64,000 nt of DNA from contig NZ_JXAL01000016.1 of NCBI RefSeq assembly GCF_000829465.1, positions 1 through 64,000 of the forward strand, read 5' to 3'. Positions 53,954 through 62,182 of this stretch are shown piece by piece. Made by a program: the position numbers and the translations under genes. The stretch's first letter is position 1. Each line of letters begins with the position of its first letter. The notes under the pieces are model-generated. The model had not been told where the DNA came from. It searched no databases and worked only from the letters and a program-made list of their open reading frames with translations. The DNA comes from Cohnella kolymensis (GTDB lineage: Bacteria > Bacillota > Bacilli > Paenibacillales > Paenibacillaceae).

Positions 53954-55429
53954 ATGGCAGCTCAGGGAAATGAATTCAACGAAGAGGACATGGACCTGTT
54001 ATTCGAGCAGACGCTTGGACACCGCATGGATGACAATCAAACGGTTGTTCCATCCGAGCTGGGTGACCGGATTCGTTCCGTCATCCGAAGCACAGCAGAC
54101 CGACAGAGGAAAAATAGACGTTGGCAGCTGAGTATCTCCAGTTCTATAGCCGCGGCAGTCATTCTCCTGGCTGTTATAGTGATTTCTCCTACACTGTCAG
54201 CATTCGCGAAGCAGTGGCTCGGCCTGCAGGTACCCGTCAGTTGGAAAACATTGTTCGCCGAATACAGCGGAATTCAAGATGCGCAGGTTAACAACTATCG
54301 GCCGATACCTCCGGTCACTGTTCAGAAAGACGGTATATCGATCACATTGGAGAATATTTACTTGGAAGAGGAGAGACTTGTTTTCTATGCAGCAATTAAC
54401 GGTGCAGTGGAAAAGCAAAGAGGATATAGAATTGCTTCATCCGACTTTCAACACGCCGGTTGGCGTATGAGTAACACGACCTTGAAAGATGAACATGGAA
54501 AGAAAATTGATGTGGCACAAATCGTCCAGACTTTAGATCCTGCTGAAGTACAGGAATTTCTGAAGACAAAGCCTGATCATCTGAATTTTGAAGTTATGGA
54601 AACTCCAACTTCGGAGGGTGAAAGGGAGCATCATTTTATGGACATTCAAGTTCCTTTCGATGGTTCGTCATTCCTGAAATCAAAGCGAATTGCTCTGGAT
54701 AATGAGCTTACTATAGAGAAAACGGTCTCGGTGGAATTGAATGAATTAACAGTTTCGCCTACGGAGATGAAGCTTAATTACACCCTGCAAAGATCTGAGG
54801 GAATGGAAATCATGATCGATAAGTACGGCTCGGAAGAAAATCCTTATATCGTGGATAAGAATGGTGACGTCTATGCGTCCAAATCGACGGGCGGTCATAG
54901 AATCGACGGTGATCGAAACGAACTCACGTTTCATCCTTCCGTTTATTTCAAATCCGGGGATGAGGCGGAGCTTCATATCGATAAAGTATGGATTACGGAT
55001 AAGAACGACCGTTTATCCTTTGACCTTTCGCTGAAGGATCAGAAGACTTTTCCGCAAACCATACAATTTCACAATCACAAAATAACGATCATGGGCAGTC
55101 GTTATGAGAACGGCCATCTCTACTTGGATATCAATAAGGCCCAGCCGGAGGCAAAGGAATTGCGGCCCTGGAAAATGGAGTTCGGCAACTATATTCTAAA
55201 AATGAACGAAGATCCCGAGTTGTTCAAACTCTATCAAGAGAAATATAAAGTATACTCCGGCCAGGCATATGGCAGATCTTATCTGAAGATCGATTCAAAG
55301 GGAAAAGAAGTTCCCGGTGTTTATCAAGTGATGATTATGGCGCCGGAACAAGATAAATATACACTGAATATTTACAGGTATGAGGATGCAGTTATCGTAA
55401 ACAAGGTCATTCCAATAACCGTTCCTTAA
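53954..55429 (+). CDS. DUF4179 membrane protein, probable anti-sigma factor
   Basis: 491 residues: about 60 cytoplasmic N-terminal residues, one membrane helix (SSSIAAAVILLAVIVISPTLSAF) and a large extracellular region in which the DUF4179 domain (WLGLQVPVSWKTLFAEYSGIQDAQV start) is followed by immunoglobulin-like beta-rich sequence. This design is common for partners of ECF sigma factors in Bacillus and Paenibacillus. It begins directly at the sigma stop codon. No classic zinc anti-sigma motif (HxxxCxxC) is present, so the mode of inhibition is not clear. Confidence 0.85.
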   Translation: MAAQGNEFNEEDMDLLFEQTLGHRMDDNQTVVPSELGDRIRSVIRSTADRQRKNRRWQLSISSSIAAAVILLAVIVISPTLSAFAKQWLGLQVPVSWKTLFAEYSGIQDAQVNNYRPIPPVTVQKDGISITLENIYLEEERLVFYAAINGAVEKQRGYRIASSDFQHAGWRMSNTTLKDEHGKKIDVAQIVQTLDPAEVQEFLKTKPDHLNFEVMETPTSEGEREHHFMDIQVPFDGSSFLKSKRIALDNELTIEKTVSVELNELTVSPTEMKLNYTLQRSEGMEIMIDKYGSEENPYIVDKNGDVYASKSTGGHRIDGDRNELTFHPSVYFKSGDEAELHIDKVWITDKNDRLSFDLSLKDQKTFPQTIQFHNHKITIMGSRYENGHLYLDINKAQPEAKELRPWKMEFGNYILKMNEDPELFKLYQEKYKVYSGQAYGRSYLKIDSKGKEVPGVYQVMIMAPEQDKYTLNIYRYEDAVIVNKVIPITVP

Positions 55430-55449
55430 ACGCTGTTATAAGTGCACGC

Positions 55450-55478
55450 GCCCGGATGTGCTTGTTCGGGCTTCTTTT
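55450..55478 (+). terminator. Terminator after the sigma/anti-sigma unit
   Basis: GCCCGGA and TTCGGGC form a 7-bp stem with one wobble, followed by TTCTTTTG. Confidence 0.65.
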
Positions 55479-55517
55479 GTCATACCTAATTATCCTTATA
55501 CATAGGTGGCTCAAACC

Positions 55518-56714
55518 ATGTTTTATTCCGATTGGCTATATTGGTTGTTCATTGCGTTCGTTTGCTCATCGTATTATTTGCTGCCGGGAAAAATTCGACC
55601 TCTACTCATTGTTGCGGCAGGTGCCAATTTCTATGGCTATTACGCGGGTCCTTTATTGATGCTTTTAATTACTGAGGCTTGCCTGATCGGTTGGGCTGCA
55701 GCTTTCATCTCGCGCCGCACAAAGCGGTGGTTTTTTGCCGGTGTAATAGCTGGCGCGGCTTTGGTTCTCATCTATTACAAATATAATGAGTTACTTCTTC
55801 AACCGGTTTTAAATCTCTTCTCGTTTTTTAACAAACCCTATTTGCCTCGGGCGGATCAGGTCGTACTCCCGCTTGGCATATCCTATTTCACATTCGAACT
55901 GATTCATTATCTGGTCGAGAAGAAAAAGGAGAATCTGCCCGAGCATCGCTTCACCGATTTCCTGGCGTTCGTTTTCTTTTTCCCTACATTATTCGCAGGC
56001 CCGATTAAACAATTTGAAAAGTATTTTCCACAGCTCCGTTCCCGATTCGAATGGGCGAATATGCGGTCGGGTTTGGTACTCATCGCAACCGGTCTTTTTA
56101 AAAAGCTGGTCTTAGCCGGCACACTTGATATCCTTGCACAGCCGCTATATGCGAAAGAGGGGATGGCCGCAGAACAAACGCTTATGCTCTGGGCGGCTTT
56201 GGTCGCTTATACTTTTGTGATTTACTTCGATTTTTCCGGATATTCGGATATTGCCATTGGAACCGCCAGATTGTTTGGCATTGTTCTGCCGCCCAACTTC
56301 CGTAATCCATATTTGAGTCGCAACATCGCAGAATTTTGGAACCGTTGGCATGTTTCACTTGGAGCCTGGCTCACCAAATACATCTATTTTCCGCTAGGCG
56401 GCAGCAGGCTTGCAGAGCATCGGACTTACATAAATCTCATGCTCACGATGACAGTGTCAGGTTTATGGCATGGGGCGGCTTGGCATTTTGTTGTATGGGG
56501 TATGTTTCACGGGGCCATGTTGTGCATTTACCGCTTTTATGTCAAACGGCTGAAGGGTCGAAGCTCGATTCCATTTTTATCTCCTGCTTTCACAGCTTTA
56601 GCTGTTGTATTCACGTTTTTTTGTGTGACGATCAGCCGTATCTTTTTCGTAATGCCGATTTCGGAGGGTTGGAAGTTTTCATTAAAATTACTCGGTCTGG
56701 AAAACTCGATATAG
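55518..56714 (+). CDS. MBOAT-family O-acyltransferase (AlgI/DltB-like)
   Basis: 398-residue polytopic membrane protein. MBOAT blocks: FPTLFAGPIKQFEKYFPQL, VIYFDFSGYSDIAIGTARLFG, NFRNPYLSRNIAEFWNRWHVSLGAWLTKYIYFPLGG and TVSGLWHGAAWHFVVWGMFHG with the catalytic His in WHGAAWH. Such proteins move an acyl group from a cytoplasmic donor across the membrane for polymer esterification. ATG 55518 follows AGGTGG; upstream GTG 55506 is inside that site. It starts a three-gene unit with an SGNH-type protein and a microprotein. dltA and dltC are absent, so the donor is more likely an acyl-CoA than D-alanyl carrier protein. Confidence 0.9.
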   Translation: MFYSDWLYWLFIAFVCSSYYLLPGKIRPLLIVAAGANFYGYYAGPLLMLLITEACLIGWAAAFISRRTKRWFFAGVIAGAALVLIYYKYNELLLQPVLNLFSFFNKPYLPRADQVVLPLGISYFTFELIHYLVEKKKENLPEHRFTDFLAFVFFFPTLFAGPIKQFEKYFPQLRSRFEWANMRSGLVLIATGLFKKLVLAGTLDILAQPLYAKEGMAAEQTLMLWAALVAYTFVIYFDFSGYSDIAIGTARLFGIVLPPNFRNPYLSRNIAEFWNRWHVSLGAWLTKYIYFPLGGSRLAEHRTYINLMLTMTVSGLWHGAAWHFVVWGMFHGAMLCIYRFYVKRLKGRSSIPFLSPAFTALAVVFTFFCVTISRIFFVMPISEGWKFSLKLLGLENSI

Positions 56715-56728
56715 GAGTGATTATTTCA

Positions 56729-57865
56729 TTGGCAACTTTAGTCTATCTAAAAAGTAAATTTGTTCTTAGCTTCTTGATTGCTGCCATAGGAATCACGATC
56801 ATCAATTCACTTGCGGTACCTATTGCATCGGATATGAAGGAGTATGTCGCTTCCTATGCCGACAAGGAACTGCGAGTGCCGCCATATGATTCAATCGTGT
56901 ATACACCATTGTGGGTCGAACATCTTCAAAGCGATCTGGACGGTCAAAAACCTGTAATCGGATTCTTTGGCTCATCGACGGTGTACGGCACAACAGTGAT
57001 GAAGAGTGCCAATACATCGGCCGGAGTATTCCAATCTCATCTTAAGGACCATCGGGTTTTGAACTTGGGTCTTAGCGGTGCGCGTTTTACCGATACTTAC
57101 GCCCTTGTCGAATCCATGATATACGATGTAGATGTTGTTGTTTTTGAAATTAATTACGGCATGACGGTTGTGAGCGAGAACGAGCCGGAACCCGTCGCCT
57201 ATCCGACTTTGATCGGGAAGCTCGGACACTCGATTCCAAGGGAGTGGCTAAAGTCTTTTCCGGATAAAAATGAAAATTCACTGCCAAGCCGAGCGCACGG
57301 ATGGGTGGCGTCTAATCTTATGAATCATTTTACTTTGTACAGAGAGCGGGACGTACTAAGCTATCATTTTTTCAAAACCCGAACACCGAAAGAAAAGTTT
57401 AGGAGGGAATACGATAAGAAAAAAGGTAAACTGACCCCGTACGACCCGATGTATAAACCGTATGACAAGATGTCAACAGAAAGCAAACAGCGGATCGATA
57501 AAGGATTCCACACTTTATATCATTGGAATAAGCCCTTTTCTGAACAGGACAGCTTTGGCCTTTTTATGATCGTTAAGACACTTGAGTTAATCCGGAAGCA
57601 TAACAAGAAAGCGATTTTCTATTCGGCACCGCTGGACTATGAGTTGATAAACAACCGTAAAATGCTTAATTGGAATGATTATGAGCGTGTCATGAGCGCT
57701 TATCGGAAACGAGTGGAAGAAGCCGGGTATCCATTTATCGAGTTCAATAATCGGAAGAATGTCATCCCGCACCGTCTCTACCGGGACCCCACACATTTAA
57801 CTGACGAGGGAAACAAACAGTTCGGAGAAATTCTATTTCAAAAAACTATAACTTTACTGGAGTGA
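56729..57865 (+). CDS. SGNH/DltD-like O-acyltransferase partner
   Basis: 378 residues with an N-terminal signal anchor (FVLSFLIAAIGITIINSLAV) and an extracellular SGNH-hydrolase-like domain. The nucleophile block is VIGFFGSSTVYGTT, a GxSS motif as in DltD and AlgX/AlgJ, followed by NLGLSGARFTDTY and the late catalytic DPTHLTDEGN (Asp/His dyad). It would accept the acyl group and place it on a wall polymer. TTG 56729 is chosen because AGGAGTG lies 9 bases upstream; the frame that extends to 56336 is only the shadow of the MBOAT gene. Confidence 0.85.
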   Translation: MATLVYLKSKFVLSFLIAAIGITIINSLAVPIASDMKEYVASYADKELRVPPYDSIVYTPLWVEHLQSDLDGQKPVIGFFGSSTVYGTTVMKSANTSAGVFQSHLKDHRVLNLGLSGARFTDTYALVESMIYDVDVVVFEINYGMTVVSENEPEPVAYPTLIGKLGHSIPREWLKSFPDKNENSLPSRAHGWVASNLMNHFTLYRERDVLSYHFFKTRTPKEKFRREYDKKKGKLTPYDPMYKPYDKMSTESKQRIDKGFHTLYHWNKPFSEQDSFGLFMIVKTLELIRKHNKKAIFYSAPLDYELINNRKMLNWNDYERVMSAYRKRVEEAGYPFIEFNNRKNVIPHRLYRDPTHLTDEGNKQFGEILFQKTITLLE

Positions 57866-57869
57866 GAGT

Positions 57870-58004
57870 ATGCTCAACAAAGTTCGCCAGGTATTGCTCA
57901 GTATTATAGTGACTTTGGGTTATTCAATGCTTTGGATTGCTCTGTTTTTGGGCATATTATTTTTCGCCTACGAGCCTACAGAATTTATTTATATGAAATT
58001 TTAA
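57870..58004 (+). CDS. Transmembrane microprotein with C-terminal FxYxxF acyl-shuttle motif (DltX-like)
   Basis: 44-residue protein, 4 bases after the SGNH gene, with GGAG 8 bases before the ATG. A short basic N-terminus, one membrane helix (about residues 8-33) and the tail YEPTEFIYMKF. The last six residues FIYMKF fit the FxYxxF hexapeptide found at the C-terminus of DltX, where the Tyr (here Tyr41) carries the acyl group between the MBOAT protein and the SGNH transferase. This makes a complete MBOAT, SGNH and shuttle set without D-alanine activation genes. Confidence 0.8.
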   Translation: MLNKVRQVLLSIIVTLGYSMLWIALFLGILFFAYEPTEFIYMKF

Positions 58005-58026
58005 AAAAAGAAAGGTCGCGATTACG

Positions 58027-58755
58027 ATGAAAATGAAAATGATGATCTTGGTGCTGCTAGGCATATTTTTATTATCCTGCTCTGGATTCAGTTCAGTGTC
58101 GGCAGCTTCTTCCGCCAAAAAGATGACTACTAAGGAAGTTGTCGAAAAGATACTGCATACGAAGCTGGTTCCCACGTATGCCGAGATTGAGGCAAATTCA
58201 ACGGGTTCGGGACATACAGGTATGACCATAAAGGCATGGGATAATACAATCAAAGGTCAATTCCGGACTGAAGAGAAAATAGGTGATACGATCAGCTATT
58301 CGGTCAGTTCGGGCAAAAAAACGATTACCTATACAAAAGGTGAGAATCAGGCAATTGAGTATAATGCCGGAACAACTGTTAGTCTAAACGATGCTAAACC
58401 CGTTTTGAAAGAGATGCAAGAGACAACGGTGCTAACATTCGTTGGAGTAGAAAAACTTCTAAATCGATCCGTGTACCATCTAAAAGGTAAAGGCAAAACG
58501 GAAACAATCACAATTAACAACAGAGGGCAATCTGATTCATTCAAGCATACATATCCAGATAGAGAAATATGGATAGATACAAAGACTGGATTTGTTATGA
58601 AAGATACGGAAAGGGATACACGTCTATCCATTGAAAGGTTTAAGGAAGTCGTGAAAGTTGATTTTGCGCCTAAGTTTAGTGCGGCTACTTTCAAACTGAC
58701 ACTACCTAAAAATGTAACGATTGTGAATGCAGATGATTTGAAACCTAAACAATAG
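58027..58755 (+). CDS. Exported LolA-like lipoprotein
   Basis: 242 residues. N-terminal signal with LLSC lipobox (FLLSCSG at about residues 16-22), then a beta-rich domain with GMTIKAWDNTIKGQFRTEEKIGDTISYS and REIWIDTKTGFVMKDTERD resembling the half-barrel of LolA-like or sigma-regulatory lipoproteins. It follows the acyltransferase unit by 22 bases and may be co-transcribed, which suggests a cell-surface role, but no activity can be named. GAAAGG precedes the ATG at modest spacing. Confidence 0.65.
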   Translation: MKMKMMILVLLGIFLLSCSGFSSVSAASSAKKMTTKEVVEKILHTKLVPTYAEIEANSTGSGHTGMTIKAWDNTIKGQFRTEEKIGDTISYSVSSGKKTITYTKGENQAIEYNAGTTVSLNDAKPVLKEMQETTVLTFVGVEKLLNRSVYHLKGKGKTETITINNRGQSDSFKHTYPDREIWIDTKTGFVMKDTERDTRLSIERFKEVVKVDFAPKFSAATFKLTLPKNVTIVNADDLKPKQ

Positions 58756-58782
58756 TAACAAGGCTTGATTTATTGAAACTGA

Positions 58783-58832
58783 TTGACAAATACTATATGA
58801 AATAATAATATTTAAATGACTGACTGGTCAGT
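58783..58832 (+). promoter_or_regulatory. Strong promoter with TetR-type operator
   Basis: TTGACA (58783-58788), 17-base spacer and TAATAT (58806-58811), followed at 58819-58832 by ACTGA-CTGG-TCAGT. The operator has the same arms and spacing as the one before tetR (53133-53146), so this promoter is probably the target of the TetR regulator at 52344. Confidence 0.7.
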
Positions 58833-58835
58833 TTA

Positions 58836-58925
58836 TTGGGGTTACTCGCATTTTTCACAGTTGCGGGTATCCTTCTTCTCATTTTAATGAAACCTTTTGG
58901 CTCATCAAAATACAATAAAACCAAC
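58836..58925 (+). pseudogene. C-terminal helix of a lost membrane transporter
   Basis: Directly after the operator, one frame reads GLLAFFTVAGILLLILMKPF, a typical last transmembrane helix of an MFS transporter, with no start codon or ribosome site. It seems that most of a TetR-controlled efflux gene was deleted, leaving promoter, operator and 3' end. Confidence 0.45.
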
Positions 58926-58943
58926 TTTGTTAGGGAGGGCATG

Positions 58944-59204
58944 ATGGATATAGCAAAACGGGTAACTATCCTTAAAGGTTATGAAACCGAAATTTACTCA
59001 GTATGTCTCCATTTGCTGCAGTGTGAAGAAAAGGCAATAGAAGCAGCTAAAACAGCATTGTTCAATATTATCAAAGATGATAAATTCTTTCATCATAAAG
59101 AAAAAGACTCAGAAGAATGGATGAGAAAAGAAGCAACAAAAGCTTCCATGGACATATATAAAAAATCAATTCGCGTAGAATACGGCCGTGTTATCCACAA
59201 CTAG
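58944..59204 (+). CDS. Small protein resembling sigma-factor region 2
   Basis: 86 residues from ATG 58944 (AGGGAGG is close upstream; ATG 58941 is an alternative). The sequence ILKGYETEIYSVCLHLLQCE...AIEAAKTALFNIIKDDKFF is similar in pattern to region 2 of ECF sigma factors, but region 4 is missing. This kind of short protein is seen in Paenibacillaceae with unknown role. It is in frame with the transporter remnant upstream, so it could also be read as a fusion from 58836. Confidence 0.5.
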   Translation: MDIAKRVTILKGYETEIYSVCLHLLQCEEKAIEAAKTALFNIIKDDKFFHHKEKDSEEWMRKEATKASMDIYKKSIRVEYGRVIHN

Positions 59205-59238
59205 TAGCATACTGAACAAGTTAGATGAGGTGTATATA

Positions 59239-59421
59239 TTGGACATCAAGGCAAAACGCAGAGTTATGTTAAGTGTCACTGACATTATGAAAAAAATGGG
59301 TGTTGGACGGAATCGAGCTCATGAGATAATTAATAGTGGTGAGTTTCATGTATTGAAGGTCGGACGCAGATATTTAGTCCATGAGCAGATCTTTGAGAAT
59401 TGGTTGAAGGGTGAATGCTAA
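59239..59421 (+). CDS. Excisionase-type helix-turn-helix protein
   Basis: 60 residues: LSVTDIMKKMGVGRNRAHEIINSGEFHVLKVGRRYLVHEQIFENWL is a typical HTH_17/excisionase domain (winged MerR-like fold with a GRRYLV wing). TTG 59239 follows GATGAGG; ATG 59266 is a shorter choice. Such proteins serve as Xis factors of integrated elements or as small regulators. It is the only element-type gene near the duplicated tRNA-Leu ends, but it lies 7 kb outside the repeat pair. Confidence 0.7.
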   Translation: MDIKAKRRVMLSVTDIMKKMGVGRNRAHEIINSGEFHVLKVGRRYLVHEQIFENWLKGEC

Positions 59422-59484
59422 ATAAATTGACCGTATATTGGTCCATTCTGGTGAACATAGTGAAAACACTGGAGGTGATTGAAG

Positions 59485-59673
59485 TTGGAGAAATCCAAAC
59501 TCCTTTTATTGGCAAGTATGTTTTCTTTCCTTGGTTCTCTTTCATTTTTAAGCAGTACATTTGTTTCAGCAAACAAAGTTCCATTCTTTATTTTGTTTAT
59601 CATGTTTTTCTCAATAGGATCCATGTTTTTAGCTTTACACACCAGAAACAAAACATCTGTTAAGAACAAATAA
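59485..59673 (+). CDS. Small two-helix membrane protein
   Basis: 62 residues with two hydrophobic helices (LLLLASMFSFLGSLSFLSSTF and FFILFIMFFSIGSMFLAL) and a basic C-terminus. TTG 59485 is 9 bases after GGAGG; the TTG at 59479 is too close. Unknown function. Confidence 0.5.
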   Translation: MEKSKLLLLASMFSFLGSLSFLSSTFVSANKVPFFILFIMFFSIGSMFLALHTRNKTSVKNK

Positions 59674-59715
59674 TAGGTAAATTGACTATCTTGATCCATA
59701 CTTAATCAGTGACAA

Positions 59716-59742
59716 GAACCCTTGCGGAGCAAGGGATCTTTT
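59716..59742 (+). terminator. Terminator similar to that of the tRNA cluster
   Basis: ACCCTTGCGGAGCAAGGG (59718-59735) followed by ATCTTTTTG. The 18-base core is identical to the one after tRNA-Leu at about 39285. Confidence 0.7.
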
Positions 59743-59947
59743 TGTATTTGTTTATTCGTTGCGCAAAACAATTTTGGAGCTGTGAAGGTTACTTTCGCTC
59801 CGTTGTAGCACGGTGGTAGCAAAGCCATCCAAGAAGCGGTTATAATCATGGTTAAGCTTAACCCAAATATTGGTTTTTCCCGATTCACATTATTATGCAG
59901 TCCGAAGGGGATCAGCAGTTGATGGAAAGTAAGTTAGTCCTCCTCGC

Positions 59948-60058
59948 GGCATCAAAATTCGAGGCATTACCGAAGACGTATTAATTAGCGAATCCGGATA
60001 CGTCTTTACTTCTCTTCAAGGCAAAGACGGCAAGTGGAAGATAGCAAATATCGACTGA
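59948..60058 (+). pseudogene. C-terminal remnant of an unidentified protein
   Basis: One frame reads GIKIRGITEDVLISESGYVF and ends GKDGKWKIANID before a TGA at 60056-60058, with good coding character but no 5' part. In 59743-60092 nothing else is convincing; a minus-strand frame over 59706-59888 has a signal-peptide-like start but no ribosome site. Confidence 0.4.
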
Positions 60059-60092
60059 TGCTAGTGTTAACTCAGGCTAAGGAGGTCCTGTC

Positions 60093-60383
60093 GTGAGAGT
60101 GAGGTTCTCGTACTTGTTGCCCCTAATCCAATTGGTTTTGGTTATTGTTTCGGTGTTGTTTGACTTGAGATCTCAAAATGGAGCCGGTGAAGCTGACAAT
60201 CAGGTGATCGCTAATCTGGTTTCAAATGTCGAGTACTATATCAAAGCAACTCTTGGCTTAACTGACATTGTCAACTTCAGATTTAATTTTATTACTGCAC
60301 TTTTAGGGCTATTGTTTTGGATTTGCGTGGGATTTCTGCTCGATTTGCTCCGGAAACGGAGAAGATCGATTCGTCAGGGATGA
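60093..60383 (+). CDS. Hypothetical membrane protein, 96 residues
   Basis: Two membrane segments (YLLPLIQLVLVIVSVLF and ITALLGLLFWICVGFLLDLL) joined by a hydrophilic loop of about 40 residues, with a basic C-terminal tail. AAGGAGG lies before the GTG. 25 bases before a lipoprotein gene, so likely co-transcribed with it. Family not recognised. Confidence 0.65.
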   Translation: MRVRFSYLLPLIQLVLVIVSVLFDLRSQNGAGEADNQVIANLVSNVEYYIKATLGLTDIVNFRFNFITALLGLLFWICVGFLLDLLRKRRRSIRQG

Positions 60384-60408
60384 TCAATTGATTTTTAGGA
60401 GGAATTAT

Positions 60409-61988
60409 TTGAAACATTTACTATATATCGTTCTGATAACGATTGTATTAAGCGGATGTACAGCTGCCAAAGAGACTTCTATTACTACTGAACATACACC
60501 TCTATCAAGTCAACCGATAAGTAATCAGCTAGCCGAAACAACGGAAGTCGATATTATAAAACGAAGCTTTGACGATGTTGCAGAAAACGATACGGGGTGG
60601 CAAAAAAGTTTATTCAAGGTTATTAGTGATACAGAAACAGTGTATTCGGAAGACAAACTGGATGGAAGCGAAAGCCGTTTGGTCAGATATAATTGGGACA
60701 CAAATCAGTCAGCCGTCTTGTGGCAAGGGCAGCAAAAAATCATTTCGATTGAACGCGTACCAGATAATGAAGACAAACAGGAATTAGAATTCGCGCGACG
60801 CAGGGAGACGAAACAGCACGTTGGTTTAAGCTCTCACAAGGAAAAGTACAGGAATTAGCCGAAGATCAAACCAACCGAGACAATAGAAAGCTTTGGTTTC
60901 CCGATAGAGAACGATACCTATATTTGCACGAGACAGGCAAAAGCCTTGGTGATGGTGCGGGGCCAGAAAAAGTGCCGGCTATTTATAATGTCAAACAACA
61001 GAAAGAAACCATTTTGCCATTTGAAAAAGGATTCTGGGGTGGTCTTCAATGGATAAATCCAGGGGAAACAGTTCTTGCCAGCACGGGTTTTGATGATATC
61101 AGGCAACTTAGAATTCTAAAAATAAAGGAATCAACGGAAAATATGATCCTGAATACCGATAGGACCGGTGATACACATGTGGCAAACAATCCTTCACGGC
61201 ATCAAGTTTTAATTGCAACAGAGGGAAAAGTTAGCCTTTATACGGACAACGCGGAACAAATAGCTCTACCTCAGCTTGATTATTCAACTGACAAGTATAC
61301 AACATCCTTTTACAGCTTTTCGCCAGACGGTAACAAGCTCGTATTCGCAAAAAACACCAGCGAAGGCAGCAGAATAATGTTGAGCGATGCGGACGCCACG
61401 AATCTCAAAACACTTACAAATAATGAAATGGGTATTGTACACCTGGAATGGACACCTTCGTCGAGCTGCTTGATAGCGGCTGTCCAAATCCCTACTACAG
61501 CTGAGGTCTATATGGGACGAATCGTTGTCTCGGAAGCAAATAAATCGACTTTAATAAACGATGGCGAGAAAGTAGGTGAAGAGGCGAACAATATAGGAAT
61601 CATTGACGTCGAACTTCATCTATATAACGAGGGCTCAAAGAAAGCACAGCCGGAATTGTCAACCATGTTCTCTGCCGCAGACGATTTAAAGAAATTTAGA
61701 GAACTGTTCGAAAGTCTGAATCCCAGCGAGAAATTAAGTGCCGATAAAGCTGAGCGAATTGCATTGATATTACAGCATAGCGGGAAGAATGGAAAAGTAG
61801 AAATGCATGATTATTATCTTCTTGTTAAGTTGAACGATGAAAACCTTTATGTAAAAAAGATCAGTTATAGCGACATTAAGTATGGTTTTGATAAATATTC
61901 GAAACAGAAAAATGGCGATATCTTTAAATCTGCTGGGTACGATGATTGGAGCAAGGTAGAACGGAACCAATTACCGTTTTCTATATAA
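60409..61988 (+). pseudogene. TolB-like beta-propeller lipoprotein (one-base frameshift)
   Basis: TTG 60409 follows AGGAGG and starts a lipoprotein signal (LYIVLITIVLSGC). The first frame runs to DNEDKQELEF; the second resumes as IRATQGDETARWFKLSQGKV and continues to 61988. One base missing near 60789 joins them to about 526 residues. The body has propeller-like blades (FSPDGNKLVFAKNTSEGSRIMLSDADATNL, VHLEWTPSSSCLIAAVQ) and a separate C-terminal beta domain. Probably an extracytoplasmic sensor or scaffold; no enzyme motif is visible. Confidence 0.65.
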
Positions 61989-62182
61989 AATGGATGGCTT
62001 AGCGTGTCTAATTGCTTATATTCGATCTGCCGGCGTCGATCAGCAATATGAGAATCAGACATATCTTGATGTGATCTTCAGATCTCAGCTGCGTTATCTA
62101 CGGCTGGTAAGTCAAATTATGATCAGAAGATGATCATTTGATCGAAATATGATACATTATATTCAGAAAGGGGGATTAGTTA

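Noticed and set aside
56336-56728. Long N-terminal extension of the SGNH protein
   Set aside because: The open frame overlaps the MBOAT gene; the true start is the TTG at 56729 with a proper ribosome site and signal anchor.
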